Source: Stictocephala bisonia (Eukaryota > Arthropoda > Insecta > Hemiptera > Membracidae). Taken from it: a stretch of 64,000 bases of DNA. Numbering within the stretch: the first letter of the stretch is position 1; every line of letters starts with the position of its first letter. Below the pieces are notes generated by a model. That model was not told where the DNA came from. It searched no databases and saw only the letters and a program-made list of their open reading frames with translations. Both the position numbers and the translations under genes were made by a program. The stretch covers positions 806,001 through 870,000 of the forward strand of contig JAQJVL010000110.1 in the NCBI GenBank assembly GCA_035578905.1. Direction: 5' to 3'. Positions 46,576 to 57,664 of the stretch are shown piece by piece.

Positions 46576-46965
46576 ATTATTGAGAGTTAAAAATCAGCAT
46601 TTATCAACAATTTTTTTTCAATACTGAACTCGAATATGCAATTGCTTTTTCAATAAAATTTTTTTTTGGCCTGAAAAATGCATGTTTTTACTTACCTGAC
46701 CTAACTTATCCTTACTGTCTATATAATCGAAAAAATTCTTAAAATTGTAACGTTAAATTAGGGTGCCTGTACCTCCAATGGGAATATATGGGAATTTGTT
46801 TTTGGTAGAAAGTCAAAGCTCCTGTTAACTTTGTGCATATTGTCACCTATTTGTCGCGAACTTAAGTTTTTCCGTGATATCTTGAAAAATAATTGTCGTA
46901 CACCAAAATAGTTTTAAAATTTGTATTCAACACAAAAAAAACCATTGAAATAAAAAAATACAACA
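46576..46965 (+). mobile_element. R45 family, copy B (both ends missing)
   Basis: Closely parallels copy A from AAAAATCAGCATTTATCAAC through CTTACCTGACCTAACTTATC, AGGGTGCCTGTACC and TTTGTCGCGAACTTAAG to CAACACAAAAAAAACC. It lacks the terminal GGTAATT repeats. Confidence 0.72.
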
Positions 46966-48211
46966 TACCACACAAATATATTATTTGTATCTAGTTTATA
47001 ATCCTTTTTAAGTGATGTAGTCTAATTATACTTCAGCTTCTGTAAAAAAGAATATTTAACCACACATATCTTGTTACCGGTACTGAGAAGACTATGCTTT
47101 AAGGAACTGGAATGACAAAAATAACTTGAAGGGCTAACAATATTCTAGTCAATGAAGAAAATGTTTATAAGATTCTTGAGTATAAATACAGTGATAACTT
47201 TATAGGGTGGTACTAGTAACAATCTGATCCCCCACTGTTAACACTGTCGAGTTCACTTCCTGTTGTACCATACCATTGAACACATTTGGTACGATTTTAT
47301 ATCAGTTTTGAGTTTTAAACAGACAGTAGTTTTGTTTTTCAAATAATATATTTTTAATGAATTTCTTTTAAGCAACAATATACATTTAATCATTGTGATG
47401 AAAATTTGACCAAAGAAATTAATACTTTTCTTTTAATATTTTTCATTAGCCTACATATATTCCTTGGAATAATTTAAGTTAGTACTTTTAGCTACTAAAT
47501 TGTTTTATTTCAAAAATCTTGTTTGTAATTTTGAGAAGACCCATAGACATATAATACACATCATACGAATAAAGTATTAACCACATGCAAATCTGCCATG
47601 GATTGAGTCCAGAAAAAATGAGCAGAATATAGGCTACATTCCCAATGGGGAAATGCCTATTGATTAGGCAACATTGCTATGAATAGATGGATTGCACATT
47701 AGGGTAAATGTATGTTGGGAAAAAGGCCTAAATAAGGAAAAAACCTGAGGTTCTGTCAAGATTTACACATTTAGGCAGTATACCTATAGATGGTTCGCAA
47801 ACTCTACTGTACTAACTGTTCTCACAACATATTAAAATTTCAATTTTTAACCTCGACCGATAAATATTTTACACATTTCTAATAAAACAAAGTTTTATTC
47901 ATTATTTAATAATACTATGCTATGATCACCAAGATGTAAAAAAATATTACTTTTTCCTTACATTTAAAAAAAATTCCACATGATACAGCCTTATTTAACT
48001 GAGGTTATTTAGATGAAATTCAAATTAAATATAACACTTTACTGTAATTAAATGTTACTGTTGGGTAAAAAAGCTATATTTGTTCAAAAAATATGTTTTA
48101 GACCTTATTAATACCTGATCAGTACGAGAATATGGTAGAGCTATAATGTTTTTAGAAAAGCAGCCTTAGGCTCACCCCGCTTCCATTAACCATTCCGCAG
48201 GGTCACATATA
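46966..48211. other. Intergenic, no gene recognised
   Basis: AT-rich; nothing recognised. Confidence 0.45.
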
Positions 48212-48555
48212 CAGTACACTCTTGATACTCCGACATTTACTAGTCCAACACGTTTGGTAGTCCGACGCCATATCAGATGACGTACTGTACACTTAATACT
48301 GTATGTAATAAACCTTACTGTGTTACTGTACAAATGTTGTATAATTTCTTTGCTTACATTTATTCAATTGTGTTGTCAGCCTCATTTTATCACGGCTGAT
48401 AGCGCGGAAATTCTAAGAAGGGTGTACGTAGTGCATTCAGTTTATCTTAGAAATCATAATTCTCGTGAATTACAATGCACATTTGGTAATCCGACGTTTT
48501 TGTTAATCCGACACACTGTCGGTTCTTTAACTGTCGGATTATCAAGATTAAACTG
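48212..48555. mobile_element. Tigger/pogo-type MITE, 344 bp
   Basis: Ends CAGTACACTCTTGATACTCC and, reading in from the right, CAGTTTAATCTTGATAATCC, both followed by GACA. TA lies on each side (48210-48211 and 48556-48557). TCCGAC is repeated inside both arms. CAGT...CCGAC ends with TA duplication are typical of pogo/Tigger. It is too short to code; short open frames here are artefacts. Confidence 0.78.
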
Positions 48556-48557
48556 TA

Positions 48558-49199
48558 CAGTACTTTTAGGTTGGGTCTACTATATAGCGTTAAAGCTTTC
48601 TTAAAAGAATTACCTAAGCCTATACTGATACAGCTGCCAACTTGTCTTTTAGTGTTACAAAGAAGGATGATTAAAACAGGTATATCATAAAAATAATCAG
48701 TTATGTACAATTACACATACACCTTGTACAATTACAAGGTTGTATTCTTTTAACCCTTATAGGTTGCCTGTTAATTCAATATTTGTTTAACTCGTCTGGC
48801 CTGTAAAGTTCTGTCCATTACCATTTTCTAATCTGCTGAACAAATATCTTAGCAAGATATTCTCATTTCTTAACAGCTAAGGATTATTGGCCAACACCAT
48901 TTTGCTTGAACGCTGGGGAAGTTAGTATTGCAGTATATCCTAATTTACTTAAAATTATGGATGGTTCTTCTAGCTAATGTGAATTCAGTACATTACTAAG
49001 CTAAGTTTAGTTTCATTTTTACTTACGAATTTTAACATCTGCTCCATGAGATAAAATAAAAAAGATCCAATAGTCTACTCTAATCAATTCTTACAACAAA
49101 TAGAAAAAATTGTAAGAGTTATTTTGCAGTTTCTTGCCAACTAACAAAATTTGAAAACTGCCTGAAATGGGTCAAGGCTACATTTTAACAAAATATGGT
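48558..49199. other. Intergenic, no gene recognised
   Basis: AT-rich; nothing recognised. Confidence 0.45.
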
Positions 49200-49869
49200 T
49201 TTAATCTGGGGAAATCAAAAAAATGGGTACTTTACTGAAAAACTTTGGAAAAAACAATTTCACAGCTTTTGGTATTGTTGACATATTTCCGTTAATTTAA
49301 ATTATTTTATTGAATTTTTTTAATTTGAAGTTTTTTTTGCGCTGAATATAATTTTAAAAACTATTTAGGTCTATAACAATTATTTCTCTACATATATCGC
49401 AAAACTACATTGAAGAGAATCACGACTAGTGGCCATTACTTGATCATTAAAAACACAAACTATTAACAAACAAACAAAAATCACCTATATTCCCACCTGA
49501 GGGACTGCCAGCAGGCTGTATCGGTGGCCAGGCACCCGAATTTAGGGCAAATTACGAATTTTTGTTAAGTTACAAATAGACAATTAGGATAAGTTAAAAA
49601 AGTTATGCTTGGTTAGGGCAGTAAAAAGTGTCTTTTCTGGGCCGTAAAAATAATTTCATATGTAATTTTAAAAAACTGTTGAAAATAAAGATTTTAAAAA
49701 GTTAAGTTTATTGTACTATCATATATAACACTAGTTTTTTAGATTTTTTAGTAAAAAACAAGTTTTCCACAGTGGAAATTAACCAAATCAAGAAATATAA
49801 ACTCATATTTTACCACTTTATCAAGAATAAATCGTATTTTCAGAGGTGTCAAGAAAGTGCATAGTAACC
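49200..49869 (-). mobile_element. R45 family, copy C (inverted)
   Basis: Reverse complement begins GGTTACTATGCACTTTCTTG and follows copy A through GTGGTAAAATATGAG, CCTAACCAAGCATAAC, TTCGGGTGCCTGGCC and GTTATAGACC to CAGCGCAAAAAAAACTT. The far end is indistinct near 49200. It lies head-to-head with copy D, 73 bp away. Confidence 0.62.
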
Positions 49870-49942
49870 ATTCTAAGTCACAATTCAGATATGCCTATAG
49901 GCTGATCCACAGGAGAAATAAAAACAAACTAACCAAGATTTT

Positions 49943-50980
49943 GGTAATTATCCACTTTCTAGATGCCTCTGAAAATGTAATTTATTGTTTTAAAAAAAAT
50001 GGTAAATTATGAGTTTATAATTCCTGAGATTGATTTTAGCCGCAGAAAGTTAGTTTTTATTTAATAGTGAAAAACAAAATTTATTAAAAATGGGAATTTT
50101 TAACCAATTTTTTCAATGTTACTTGTTTTTTATGCTGAACCAAAATATATAATTGGTTTTTCAATAAAATTACTTCTTGGTACCTTTTCCTTACCTAACC
50201 AAACATAACCTAACTTATCCTAATCTTCTATATACTCGACAAAAATTCATAATTTGCATTAAATTTGGGGGCGGGTGGGTCAATACATGTACGGTGGTGA
50301 TGACCCACCCACCCACCAATTCACGTACAGTGGTATTGACACACCCGACCACCCATACACGTACAGTGGTATTGACCCACCCGCCCTCCAATACACGTAA
50401 AATGGTACTGACCCACCCGCCCACCAATACACGTACAGTGATACCGACCCACCCGCCCACCCATACACGTACAGTGGTGATGACCCACCCTCCCACCCAT
50501 ACACGTACAGTGATATTGACCCACCCATACACGTACGGTGGTGATGATGGGTGGGCGTATGGGTGCCCCCGGCCATCACTCCAGCAGAAATTCAATACTC
50601 AACAAAAATTCATAATTTGCGAACTTATTTTTGGTGGCTAGTCATAGGCACATCAAAAGTAAGTTGACATTGTGCATATGGGCACCATAAGTGATTTGTC
50701 GCTAACGTAGTTTTTTCATAATATCTCGAGAAATATTTTTAAAATTAATATTCAGCACAAAAAACTACACCAAATTAAAAAAACAAAATTATGAAAAAAT
50801 CACAAAAAATAATTGAGATGAATAGAAAAATAACATTTTCAATAAATTTTGAAATTTTTTTCATATAAATGTTATTTCTGCGGAATAAAAAGTGTATTCT
50901 CATAAAATATTGACTTGATTCTACCCACTGGTGATAATAAAGTGAAGATTGACGAGGCGTCTAGAAAACGCATAAATACC
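49943..50980 (+). mobile_element. R45 family, copy D, carrying a minisatellite
   Basis: Ends GGTAATTATCCACTTTCTAG and, reading in from the right, GGTATTTATGCGTTTTCTAG. The outer parts follow copy A (TTTTCAATAAAATTACTTCT, CCTTACCTAACC, GTGATTTGTCGCTAACG). The middle is occupied by the 36-bp minisatellite array at 50270-50560. AATTCATAATTTGC is repeated on both sides of that array. Confidence 0.7.
50270..50560 (+). repeat. Minisatellite array, 36-bp unit, about 7-8 units
   Basis: Regular units of the form CAGTGGTATTGACACACCCG then ACCACCCATACACGTA, the cleanest array of this family here; one unit is shortened to 28 bases. Open frames occur at once on the plus strand and in several minus-strand frames (THPPTHTRTVVL-like or YGWVGGS-like periodic peptides). 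They follow from the 12-codon period, not coding. Confidence 0.93.
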
Positions 50981-51517
50981 AAGATCATTCTAGTCAGTTG
51001 ATGTTTGTTTAATCTATGCATTTAGCTTCTGCAGATATGCCTATCCTATCATGAAAGTAGTTGTTACGGATGTTCAACAACTTACCATAGTCCAAAGTAG
51101 TTTGTCAACATACATTCAGCATTGAAAAATGTTTAAGCATTGAAGCAATAAATAACAAAAGTAGGTACAAGGTATGTGTAGCAGAAAATAACATTTAGGC
51201 CTACCTTAGTCTTAACATATAATATTCCATATTGTATTACTTTTGTAATTATTCGTATATTTCGAAAAATTAACTGTCTAAATACTCTTTTGAAGGAAAA
51301 ACAAAATCTCCAAAGGATGAAAATTACTTTCTCAGAAAATACAGGGGTAATTTTACTTATCGATGATAAAAGTTAGGTATTTATAATGGGCCTAGAAATC
51401 GATAAATACCCAAATTATTAAATAACAGTATGAATATCTACAATGATTTCACAATCACTGCAGAAAATTGAACTAAATTAAAATTATTGTGTGGACATGA
51501 TTAAGATGGTAAAACTC
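50981..51517. other. Downstream of nito, presumably its 3' UTR intron
   Basis: AT-rich. The donor at 51519-51518 opens into this stretch on the minus strand. I could not place the acceptor or the final non-coding exon. Confidence 0.4.
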
Positions 51518-51522
51518 ACCTG
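51515..51522 (-). promoter_or_regulatory. Splice donor just after the nito stop codon
   Basis: Minus-strand CAG|GTGAG at 51522-51515, 21 nt beyond the TAA. It is a strong consensus and implies a 3' UTR intron. The short distance from the stop should not trigger nonsense-mediated decay. Human RBM15 transcripts are also spliced near the stop. Confidence 0.6.
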
Positions 51523-51540
51523 TTGTAAGCTAACAGAGAA

Positions 51541-53826
51541 TTAAGCAGTGCCACCTCGTACAACTACAATAACCAAATGATCCTCTTTTAACCCTTCTTC
51601 TGACAGATTGTGAGCTGTCCTCTTAAGGAGTTCAGTAGAAAATGGGCAAGGTGGAAATGCATAAAGAACACCAGTTGTTTCAGTATCTTTGTTAACAAGT
51701 GAAATAACACCTGCTGCTTCCTTTTGTTTGAGATATGAAACTAGGTTTCTAAGCGGCCGAGTTTGAACTGATGCATCCTCAACAGACACAGAAGCTGAAG
51801 AGCCTGAAAGTCCCAAAAATATTGCATGAGAACTTGAAGTTGCAATACGTTTAGATACATCTTCCAGCTTTGGTGGGTCAAGTCGAAGGCGTTGAGTAAT
51901 GCGGAGTAAATGTTTCCCTTCTTCATCTTTCATCAAACCTTCAACAATTTCAGTGTCACCATCTGTAAGATGAAATTTTGCTGGAAAAAGAGAATTCTTT
52001 AAAATAAGTGCACCTTGCCAAACTGCTACACATTTACGTGCCAACTCAGGTAATGTTCTTGCAGAACTAAGAACTCCGTTTGGCCGTCCTTCTGAACCTG
52101 AATCACTATCAACTGAATGACGACGAGGAGATCTTGAAGTGGATCGATTAGCACCAGGTTCACCAGATCCTCGTTTAAACGACCTATCGTATTCGCCATC
52201 AGGTCTTCGCCCTCCCGGCCATTCTGGATCATCCTTACCATAACCTTCCCCAGGATATCCAGCTCCACGATACCCACCTCTCCCACCCCCTCTTCTATCT
52301 TGCCAGGGTCCTCCACCACGACCTCGGAAACCTCTTGGAGCACCATATCCAAATTCACCTTCAGGCCATGGTTCGCCATAAGGTGGTTCATAAGGAAAGT
52401 CTTCTCTTCCGGGGACTCTTACCCTGAAATCTGCCCCACCAATGTCATCTGGAAATGGTCTTGGTTTAAATCCAAAACCAGGTGTTACATCAGCAAAATC
52501 AACTCTTAATTTCCGATCAGGTCCTCCTAGTGGAAAACCCCTCATTTCTTTAACAGCAGCTTGTGCAGCATCTATAGAATCATATAAAATATATGCACAC
52601 GTTTCTCCTTTGATATAGTCTATTTTCTTAATAGCTCCAAAACGATCAAATTCTCTTTCCAACTGAGACAATGAGGTCCAAGGTCCTAAACCACCAACCC
52701 AAATTCTTGTTGTTGGAGTAGCTTTTCCATAACCAATTTTGCATTGAAACTTACCAATGTATTGTCCAGATAATTCCACTTTTGACCTATGAGCCATGTC
52801 AAGATTTTGATATCTTACAAATGCATATGCATTTCCTGTCCCTGGAAGAGGTCTCTTGATATCAATATCTTCAACAATCCCATAACGCCCAAATATTCTA
52901 CGAAGTTCTTCTTCCGAAATATTTATTTCCAAGTTCCCAGCAAACAATGTTCTGGTTGCTAATGGGTCATCTTCAGGTGGAACATGATGTAAATAATTTG
53001 GAAACTTATCTTTTTTATTTTCTGCTTTTTCAAAGTGAGGAGGAGGAGGTTTAAATCCATGCACCATATGCCTAGGGGGGCCGTAATGGTGAGGAGGCCC
53101 TGGAGGCATATGAGGGGGTGGACCATGATGAACTGGTGGTCCTCTGATAAAATCATGATGGGGAATAGGAGGTCCCTCCCTTCGAAAATCTCTGTGAGGA
53201 AGAACCGGAGGTGGTCCATACAAACGCTCATAACTACGATCAGGTGGTGGACGATGCCTATCAGGACCAGGCGAACGATGGTAGTAACGGTCATAATCTG
53301 GACTAATACTTCTAGACCTAGGTCTACTGCGACTTCGGTAAATATCAGTTGAGCTTCGGCTACTTTCATAAACAGGTTCAACTAAAGCAACTTTATCAAA
53401 CAGTATTATTCTTGGCTTGCTATGTTTGGCATCTCGAGCATCATCAGAGCTACGGAAACAAACATATGCAACTCTCTCATCTAAATCATGTGAAATCCTA
53501 ATACTTAAATCTCCAAACTTTTTGTATTCCCTATACAAAGTATCTTTAATATTTTCATCACTAGCTTTCGGGTGAAGAGCACTAACACACAAGACCTTGT
53601 AACTATGGTAAGATCTCTCCACCTCCCTAGACCTGACATATTCATCCCTATGGCTACTATCTGATGGATATCGTCTCGGACTAGGCGGGGACCTTCCTCT
53701 GGAACTTCGACGACGAACTCTTTCCGGAGTTATCCTCTCGTCAGAGCTATCATCATATCTACCAATGCTAGAACGGGATCTCTTACTTCTCAATGGCGGT
53801 GTACCTCGACTTGGGCTCCTCTTCAT
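51541..53826 (-). CDS. nito: Spenito (RBM15 orthologue), RRM/SPOC RNA-binding protein
   Basis: Single uninterrupted coding exon of 761 codons from ATG 53826. The open frame extends to 53934, but MKRSPSRGTPPLRSKRSR is the family-like start. Domains: RS-rich basic N-terminus 1-70; RRM1 about 76-153; Pro/His/Arg-rich linker; RRM2 about 292-368 (RTLFAGNLEI, NAYAFVRYQ); RRM3 about 373-446 (TRIWVGGL, CAYILYD); RGG-rich stretch 498-530; SPOC about 590-758 (VWQGALILKNSLFPAKFHL, ending VIVVVRGGTA). Split-ends family members of this size are Nito/RBM15, nuclear subunits of the m6A methyltransferase complex, also tied to alternative splicing and Wnt signalling. The larger Spen has the same fold order but is several times longer. 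A GTGAGT donor lies 21 nt after the stop. Overlapping frames on both strands are shadows. Confidence 0.95.
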   Translation of the reverse strand: MKRSPSRGTPPLRSKRSRSSIGRYDDSSDERITPERVRRRSSRGRSPPSPRRYPSDSSHRDEYVRSREVERSYHSYKVLCVSALHPKASDENIKDTLYREYKKFGDLSIRISHDLDERVAYVCFRSSDDARDAKHSKPRIILFDKVALVEPVYESSRSSTDIYRSRSRPRSRSISPDYDRYYHRSPGPDRHRPPPDRSYERLYGPPPVLPHRDFRREGPPIPHHDFIRGPPVHHGPPPHMPPGPPHHYGPPRHMVHGFKPPPPHFEKAENKKDKFPNYLHHVPPEDDPLATRTLFAGNLEINISEEELRRIFGRYGIVEDIDIKRPLPGTGNAYAFVRYQNLDMAHRSKVELSGQYIGKFQCKIGYGKATPTTRIWVGGLGPWTSLSQLEREFDRFGAIKKIDYIKGETCAYILYDSIDAAQAAVKEMRGFPLGGPDRKLRVDFADVTPGFGFKPRPFPDDIGGADFRVRVPGREDFPYEPPYGEPWPEGEFGYGAPRGFRGRGGGPWQDRRGGGRGGYRGAGYPGEGYGKDDPEWPGGRRPDGEYDRSFKRGSGEPGANRSTSRSPRRHSVDSDSGSEGRPNGVLSSARTLPELARKCVAVWQGALILKNSLFPAKFHLTDGDTEIVEGLMKDEEGKHLLRITQRLRLDPPKLEDVSKRIATSSSHAIFLGLSGSSASVSVEDASVQTRPLRNLVSYLKQKEAAGVISLVNKDTETTGVLYAFPPCPFSTELLKRTAHNLSEEGLKEDHLVIVVVRGGTA

Positions 53827-54405
53827 GTTGCGTATTTTAACTGTAATTCTTTTTTTCTCACTATCAGAAATTCCGTGCATTAATTTAAAATACTCATGCC
53901 ACTCACAAATGAAACGCACAAAACACCAATACAAGACTACTTAAAACTAATTCACTCCAGCAACTGTCATGGCGCTTAGAAACAGAAACGTTATAGACGG
54001 TACACAGTCAACCAAATTACTGCACAAAGAAGTCCAAATAACTAAACATAAACTCAACGGTTCACAGAATTTGACGACATTGGGGAGCGAAATAAAAAAC
54101 ATACAGCAAAACCTTAATCCACCAATCACATCGTGATAGACGAAGGTCAATGCCGTTACTAATTTCGTCAACGAATATCTCCTTGATCATGATAGCAAAA
54201 AGTAGAAACAAATTATACTGTATTATATACAAGCGTACATTTAAGATTTTTAAATGTATAAATATGTCAGAAGCACAAAAAATTAATTACTAATAATCAT
54301 ACCATAAATTGCTATAAAATATCTATATTTATAATTTCATAACTAAATAACTAATTAGAATCATAATTTATATTTTTTTTCTTTAGTCTCTACACCAGTG
54401 GCATT
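53827..54405. other. nito 5' UTR and promoter region
   Basis: About 53830-54175 is less AT-rich than the surroundings and probably holds the transcription start of nito. No TATA box or other core element could be fixed with confidence. Confidence 0.4.
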
Positions 54406-54409
54406 TTAA

Positions 54410-57179
54410 CCTTCCATCAGGCGCATATGGAGGTTACCTCCGCATTTGGAAAAATAAAAGAAAATATTGCTTAAAATATTTTGTATTATTATAAACATGG
54501 TTTTAAATCATAAAGTGTTAAATTACATGTATTTTTACTGAAATAAAAAATATTTTGACCCTGAATTTCATACAATAGCAATATATATGGACGATAAAAA
54601 AATTAATTGAATCAATATATGAATAATATATAAAGAAGAATAAAAACAAGTAAATTTAACGTCAGTAAAAACATTATTTATACAAATGGAAAAAACATAC
54701 AAAAACATTATGTAAATTAATAATAACAATAATAAACAACGTATCGCAATAATATTCGTACAACAGTTTTCAGTACAGTACCTCCAAGTCTTTGTTCTGG
54801 CAGACCATCACGTCATCTACTCAGTGTCAGATTCTTCCGAGTTGTCTTCAATGCAGGTTGTACAGACTGCAGGAGTGGTGTGTTCTCTACATATAAGTCC
54901 TTGCATTTAGAACATCGGGTTTTCGACAAACGATTCTTCTTGCGATCGCAGCTGTAGCATCGGCCTTACTGTACATCATCTTCTGGGACTTCTCTCTGGG
55001 GGCGAGGCTCTTCAATTCCTACAATCTTTCAGATCCTTTGTTTTGCATAAACAGGAGTGGTTTTGATTGTTAGACGTGATTGCATGTAGGGTTGGCATAG
55101 CTCCGTTGCAAATTCACGGAGAAATTATGTCTCTTCATTTGTGGGACCCCCAAATTGTTTTTGAGCACTATAAAGCTATTCAAAGCTCCGATATCCAACA
55201 GAGAATAAAAGATTCTCATTGACCATCGATTGCAGATCCTTGCAGTTGAGTATGTTTCCTTATATTTGTCAACTGTGTCGACACCTCCTTTGCTACAGTT
55301 GTAAAACAACACTTGTTCTGGTTTTCCATAAGTAGAAGAGTCTGGATCATTGTCTACAGCATCATCATCATGCATAGTTGACACTAGTATGACATGTTCC
55401 TTTTTGTGTGAAGCATATGACACCATTGTGATTTTCTCTTTGAATGCAAACATAGAACTATTTGCTTTTCTATATTTTGTATCCAAAAATACATTTGGAA
55501 TCTCCCTTTTATCTTTCCTCACTGTCCCAACTAGAGTAAGACGACGATCGTTCAAGAGGCTAAGGCACAGTGGTATGGAGGAAAACCAATTGTCACAGTG
55601 ACATTTCTGTTTGAACCTGAAATTGGCTCAATAAACTGTTCGACTACACATTTAGCCGAGTTGTTAACTTGGAATGGTCCTGGGGGCTGTGTTCCAGTGT
55701 ACACCTCAAGATTTGACGTGTAAAACATGTTTGCACAAACTAAGGCAAATATCTTAATACCGTATTTTGCTGCTTTGTTCTTAATATATTGCCTAAAGCT
55801 ACATCGTCCACGAAAAGCGTCCAACATTTCATCAACGGTAGTAAACTCGCTCAGACTGTAGTGCTTCTTACAGTTTGTAACAAACTCTTCAAACAAATCC
55901 CATATCGGAGCTAACTTATCCAAGAGCCGTCTATCCTCCCTTGGTCGTATGTCATCAAACCGCATGCTATTAGAAGAAACTTAAACCTTTTGATTGACAT
56001 TGCACACCTAAAAAAGTCAATTCCAAATCCATTGGTACTCCAAAGATCTTCAAGAAGTTGGTGGGATGATTTTATGACACCAGCCATGTACAAAATTCCA
56101 ATAACGCACTTTATTTCATCAGGTGTTGTTTCTTTGGTATCTCTCTCACGGCTATATTTACATCTGTTTTGAGCTATCCAAATATTAGTATTATGTGTGA
56201 TTTCAAAAATCATGTCATCAGTGAAGTAAAGCTTCCAAACTTCAATTGGTTTTTTCGCATGCTTTGCACCACCTTGAACACACCCTACTCTCATTCTAAT
56301 AACATTACGCCCAGGAGTTCTATGTTCGTTTTGAGATTTAATATCCCACAGCATTTTTTTGTCTCGGTTAATGTAAGCTATGAAGCCATCAATCTTTTTT
56401 ACAATATCATCATTTAGACGGCTATTTATTGGAAGACTCTCGAAGTCATCAAAATCATCAAAAACCAGAATATCAAACTCACTATTGTCTCCCGGTTGTT
56501 CACCAGTCTCCTCCTCTTGTGGAAGATCATTTGGTCCATCATGAACATCAATATCCATTAATTCTCCACCTTCGTCATCCTCAGATCCAGCCACACTAGT
56601 GTCGTCTCCATCACCATCGGTAAAAAGTTGACAAACAAAACTACCAGTAGGTCTTGGCGTTTCTATATAAACCTCTTCCCTTTCTACACTTTGTAAAAGT
56701 CTTTTAATTCGGTTACGTTCGGCTGAATTCATTTTAAAGTTCACAATTCAAAGCAGTAAATTAATGAAAATATATAATATTTCTAGGGCACGAAATGGCA
56801 ATATAATAACAGTTATGAACTAAAATGGTAATAAAAACTTATATACACTCCACAATTCTTGTAAATCAAACGAATTGTCTAGTTAAACTATTTTAATAAA
56901 GCACTTATTTATAAAACTCGATCGGGCACACGCGGAATTTGGCTCCGCACTGACAGCCACGTTATCGGGCGCACGCGGAGGTTACCTCCAAGCACTGACG
57001 AAACTCGACCCCACACTGATGTAAATAGAGAAAGGGGATAAAACCAGACATGGCTCGTTTCCTGGAAAGAGGCGCGTGAGGTACGGTTCAGCGCCGACCG
57101 CAGAACGCACGTTTTCCATTTTTTAAAGCAAAATATCTGCAAGTGCGGAGGTAACCTCCGCTATGAGCCCGATGGAAGG
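54410..57179 (-). mobile_element. piggyBac-type transposon, decayed
   Basis: Ends CCTTCCATCAGGCGCATATG and, reading in from the right, CCTTCCATCGGGCTCATAGC. The flank is TTAA on the left (54406-54409) and TTAT on the right (57180-57183), a mutated copy. Both ends contain the palindrome GGAGGTTACCTCC followed by GCA. Extra copies of CGGGC(A/G)CACGCGGA with TACCTCC lie inside the right end, near 56930-56990. At 2.77 kb it is full length. It encodes one frameshifted transposase on the minus strand and sits just upstream of nito. Confidence 0.9.
54830..56732 (-). pseudogene. piggyBac transposase, frameshifted
   Basis: Starts at ATG 56732 (MNSAERNRIKRLL), followed by an acidic N-terminal region (DDEGGELMDID). 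The DDE_Tnp_1_7-type core then shows EITHNTNIWIAQNR, KCVIGILYMAGVIK, the first Asp near TVDEMLDAFRGRCSF, YTSNLEVYTG, a DNWF-type second Asp site split by a frameshift near 55600, HVILVSTMHDDD and GGVDTVDKYKETYS. A Cys-rich finger (RCYSCD, TRCSKCKDL) lies near 54950-54880 and is itself frameshifted. Main shifts are near 55970, 55600 and 54890, with a few stops. All parts of a piggyBac transposase are present but the gene is dead. A domesticated host gene is unlikely given the lesions and TIRs. Confidence 0.9.
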
Positions 57180-57183
57180 TTAT

Positions 57184-57664
57184 ACTTATTCTACAAACGT
57201 TGTTATGGGACAACTGTCCAAACCCTTCAAGCATTATTTTTTTTTCTTTACTATTACTTCTAACGGTATACTCTTTTTGATACATTTGATAAATACGTAT
57301 AAGATAGTCGAACAATGTAAAATCTAAGCATACAATTAAATTTACCTATTACATCATTATGCAAAAAACATAGTAACAAAAGTAAACACAAATATAATGG
57401 AATGAATAAATTATAAAGTGTCAAGAAATAGTTATAGTAATCAAATAATGCAATGAATAATTAAGAAACACTAGTAAAACAACAACAATAACAGAAATGT
57501 CACAATGAGATACATAAATAAATATAGCATATATACCAGCAACCATGAGGCATAACAAAATAACAGGGATCCCAAACTCACACATATAACTTTTAAAAAA
57601 TAATCAGCAAATTAATAAAATAATTCCATGTACAACACAGATATTCAGCAGGATTACCTTCATC
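57184..57664. other. Intergenic, no gene recognised
   Basis: AT-rich; nothing recognised. Confidence 0.45.

Noticed and set aside
48320..48710. Frames of 87-94 codons on both strands
   Set aside because: They overlap the pogo-type MITE and carry no domain.
50177..50641. Overlapping open frames of 67-154 codons on both strands
   Set aside because: They follow from the 36-bp (12-codon) minisatellite; the peptides are purely periodic.
52026..53381. Frames of 60-140 codons on both strands inside nito
   Set aside because: Shadows of the nito frame; they carry none of the conserved domains.
55350..56417. Plus-strand frames opposite the piggyBac transposase
   Set aside because: Antisense shadows of the transposase.
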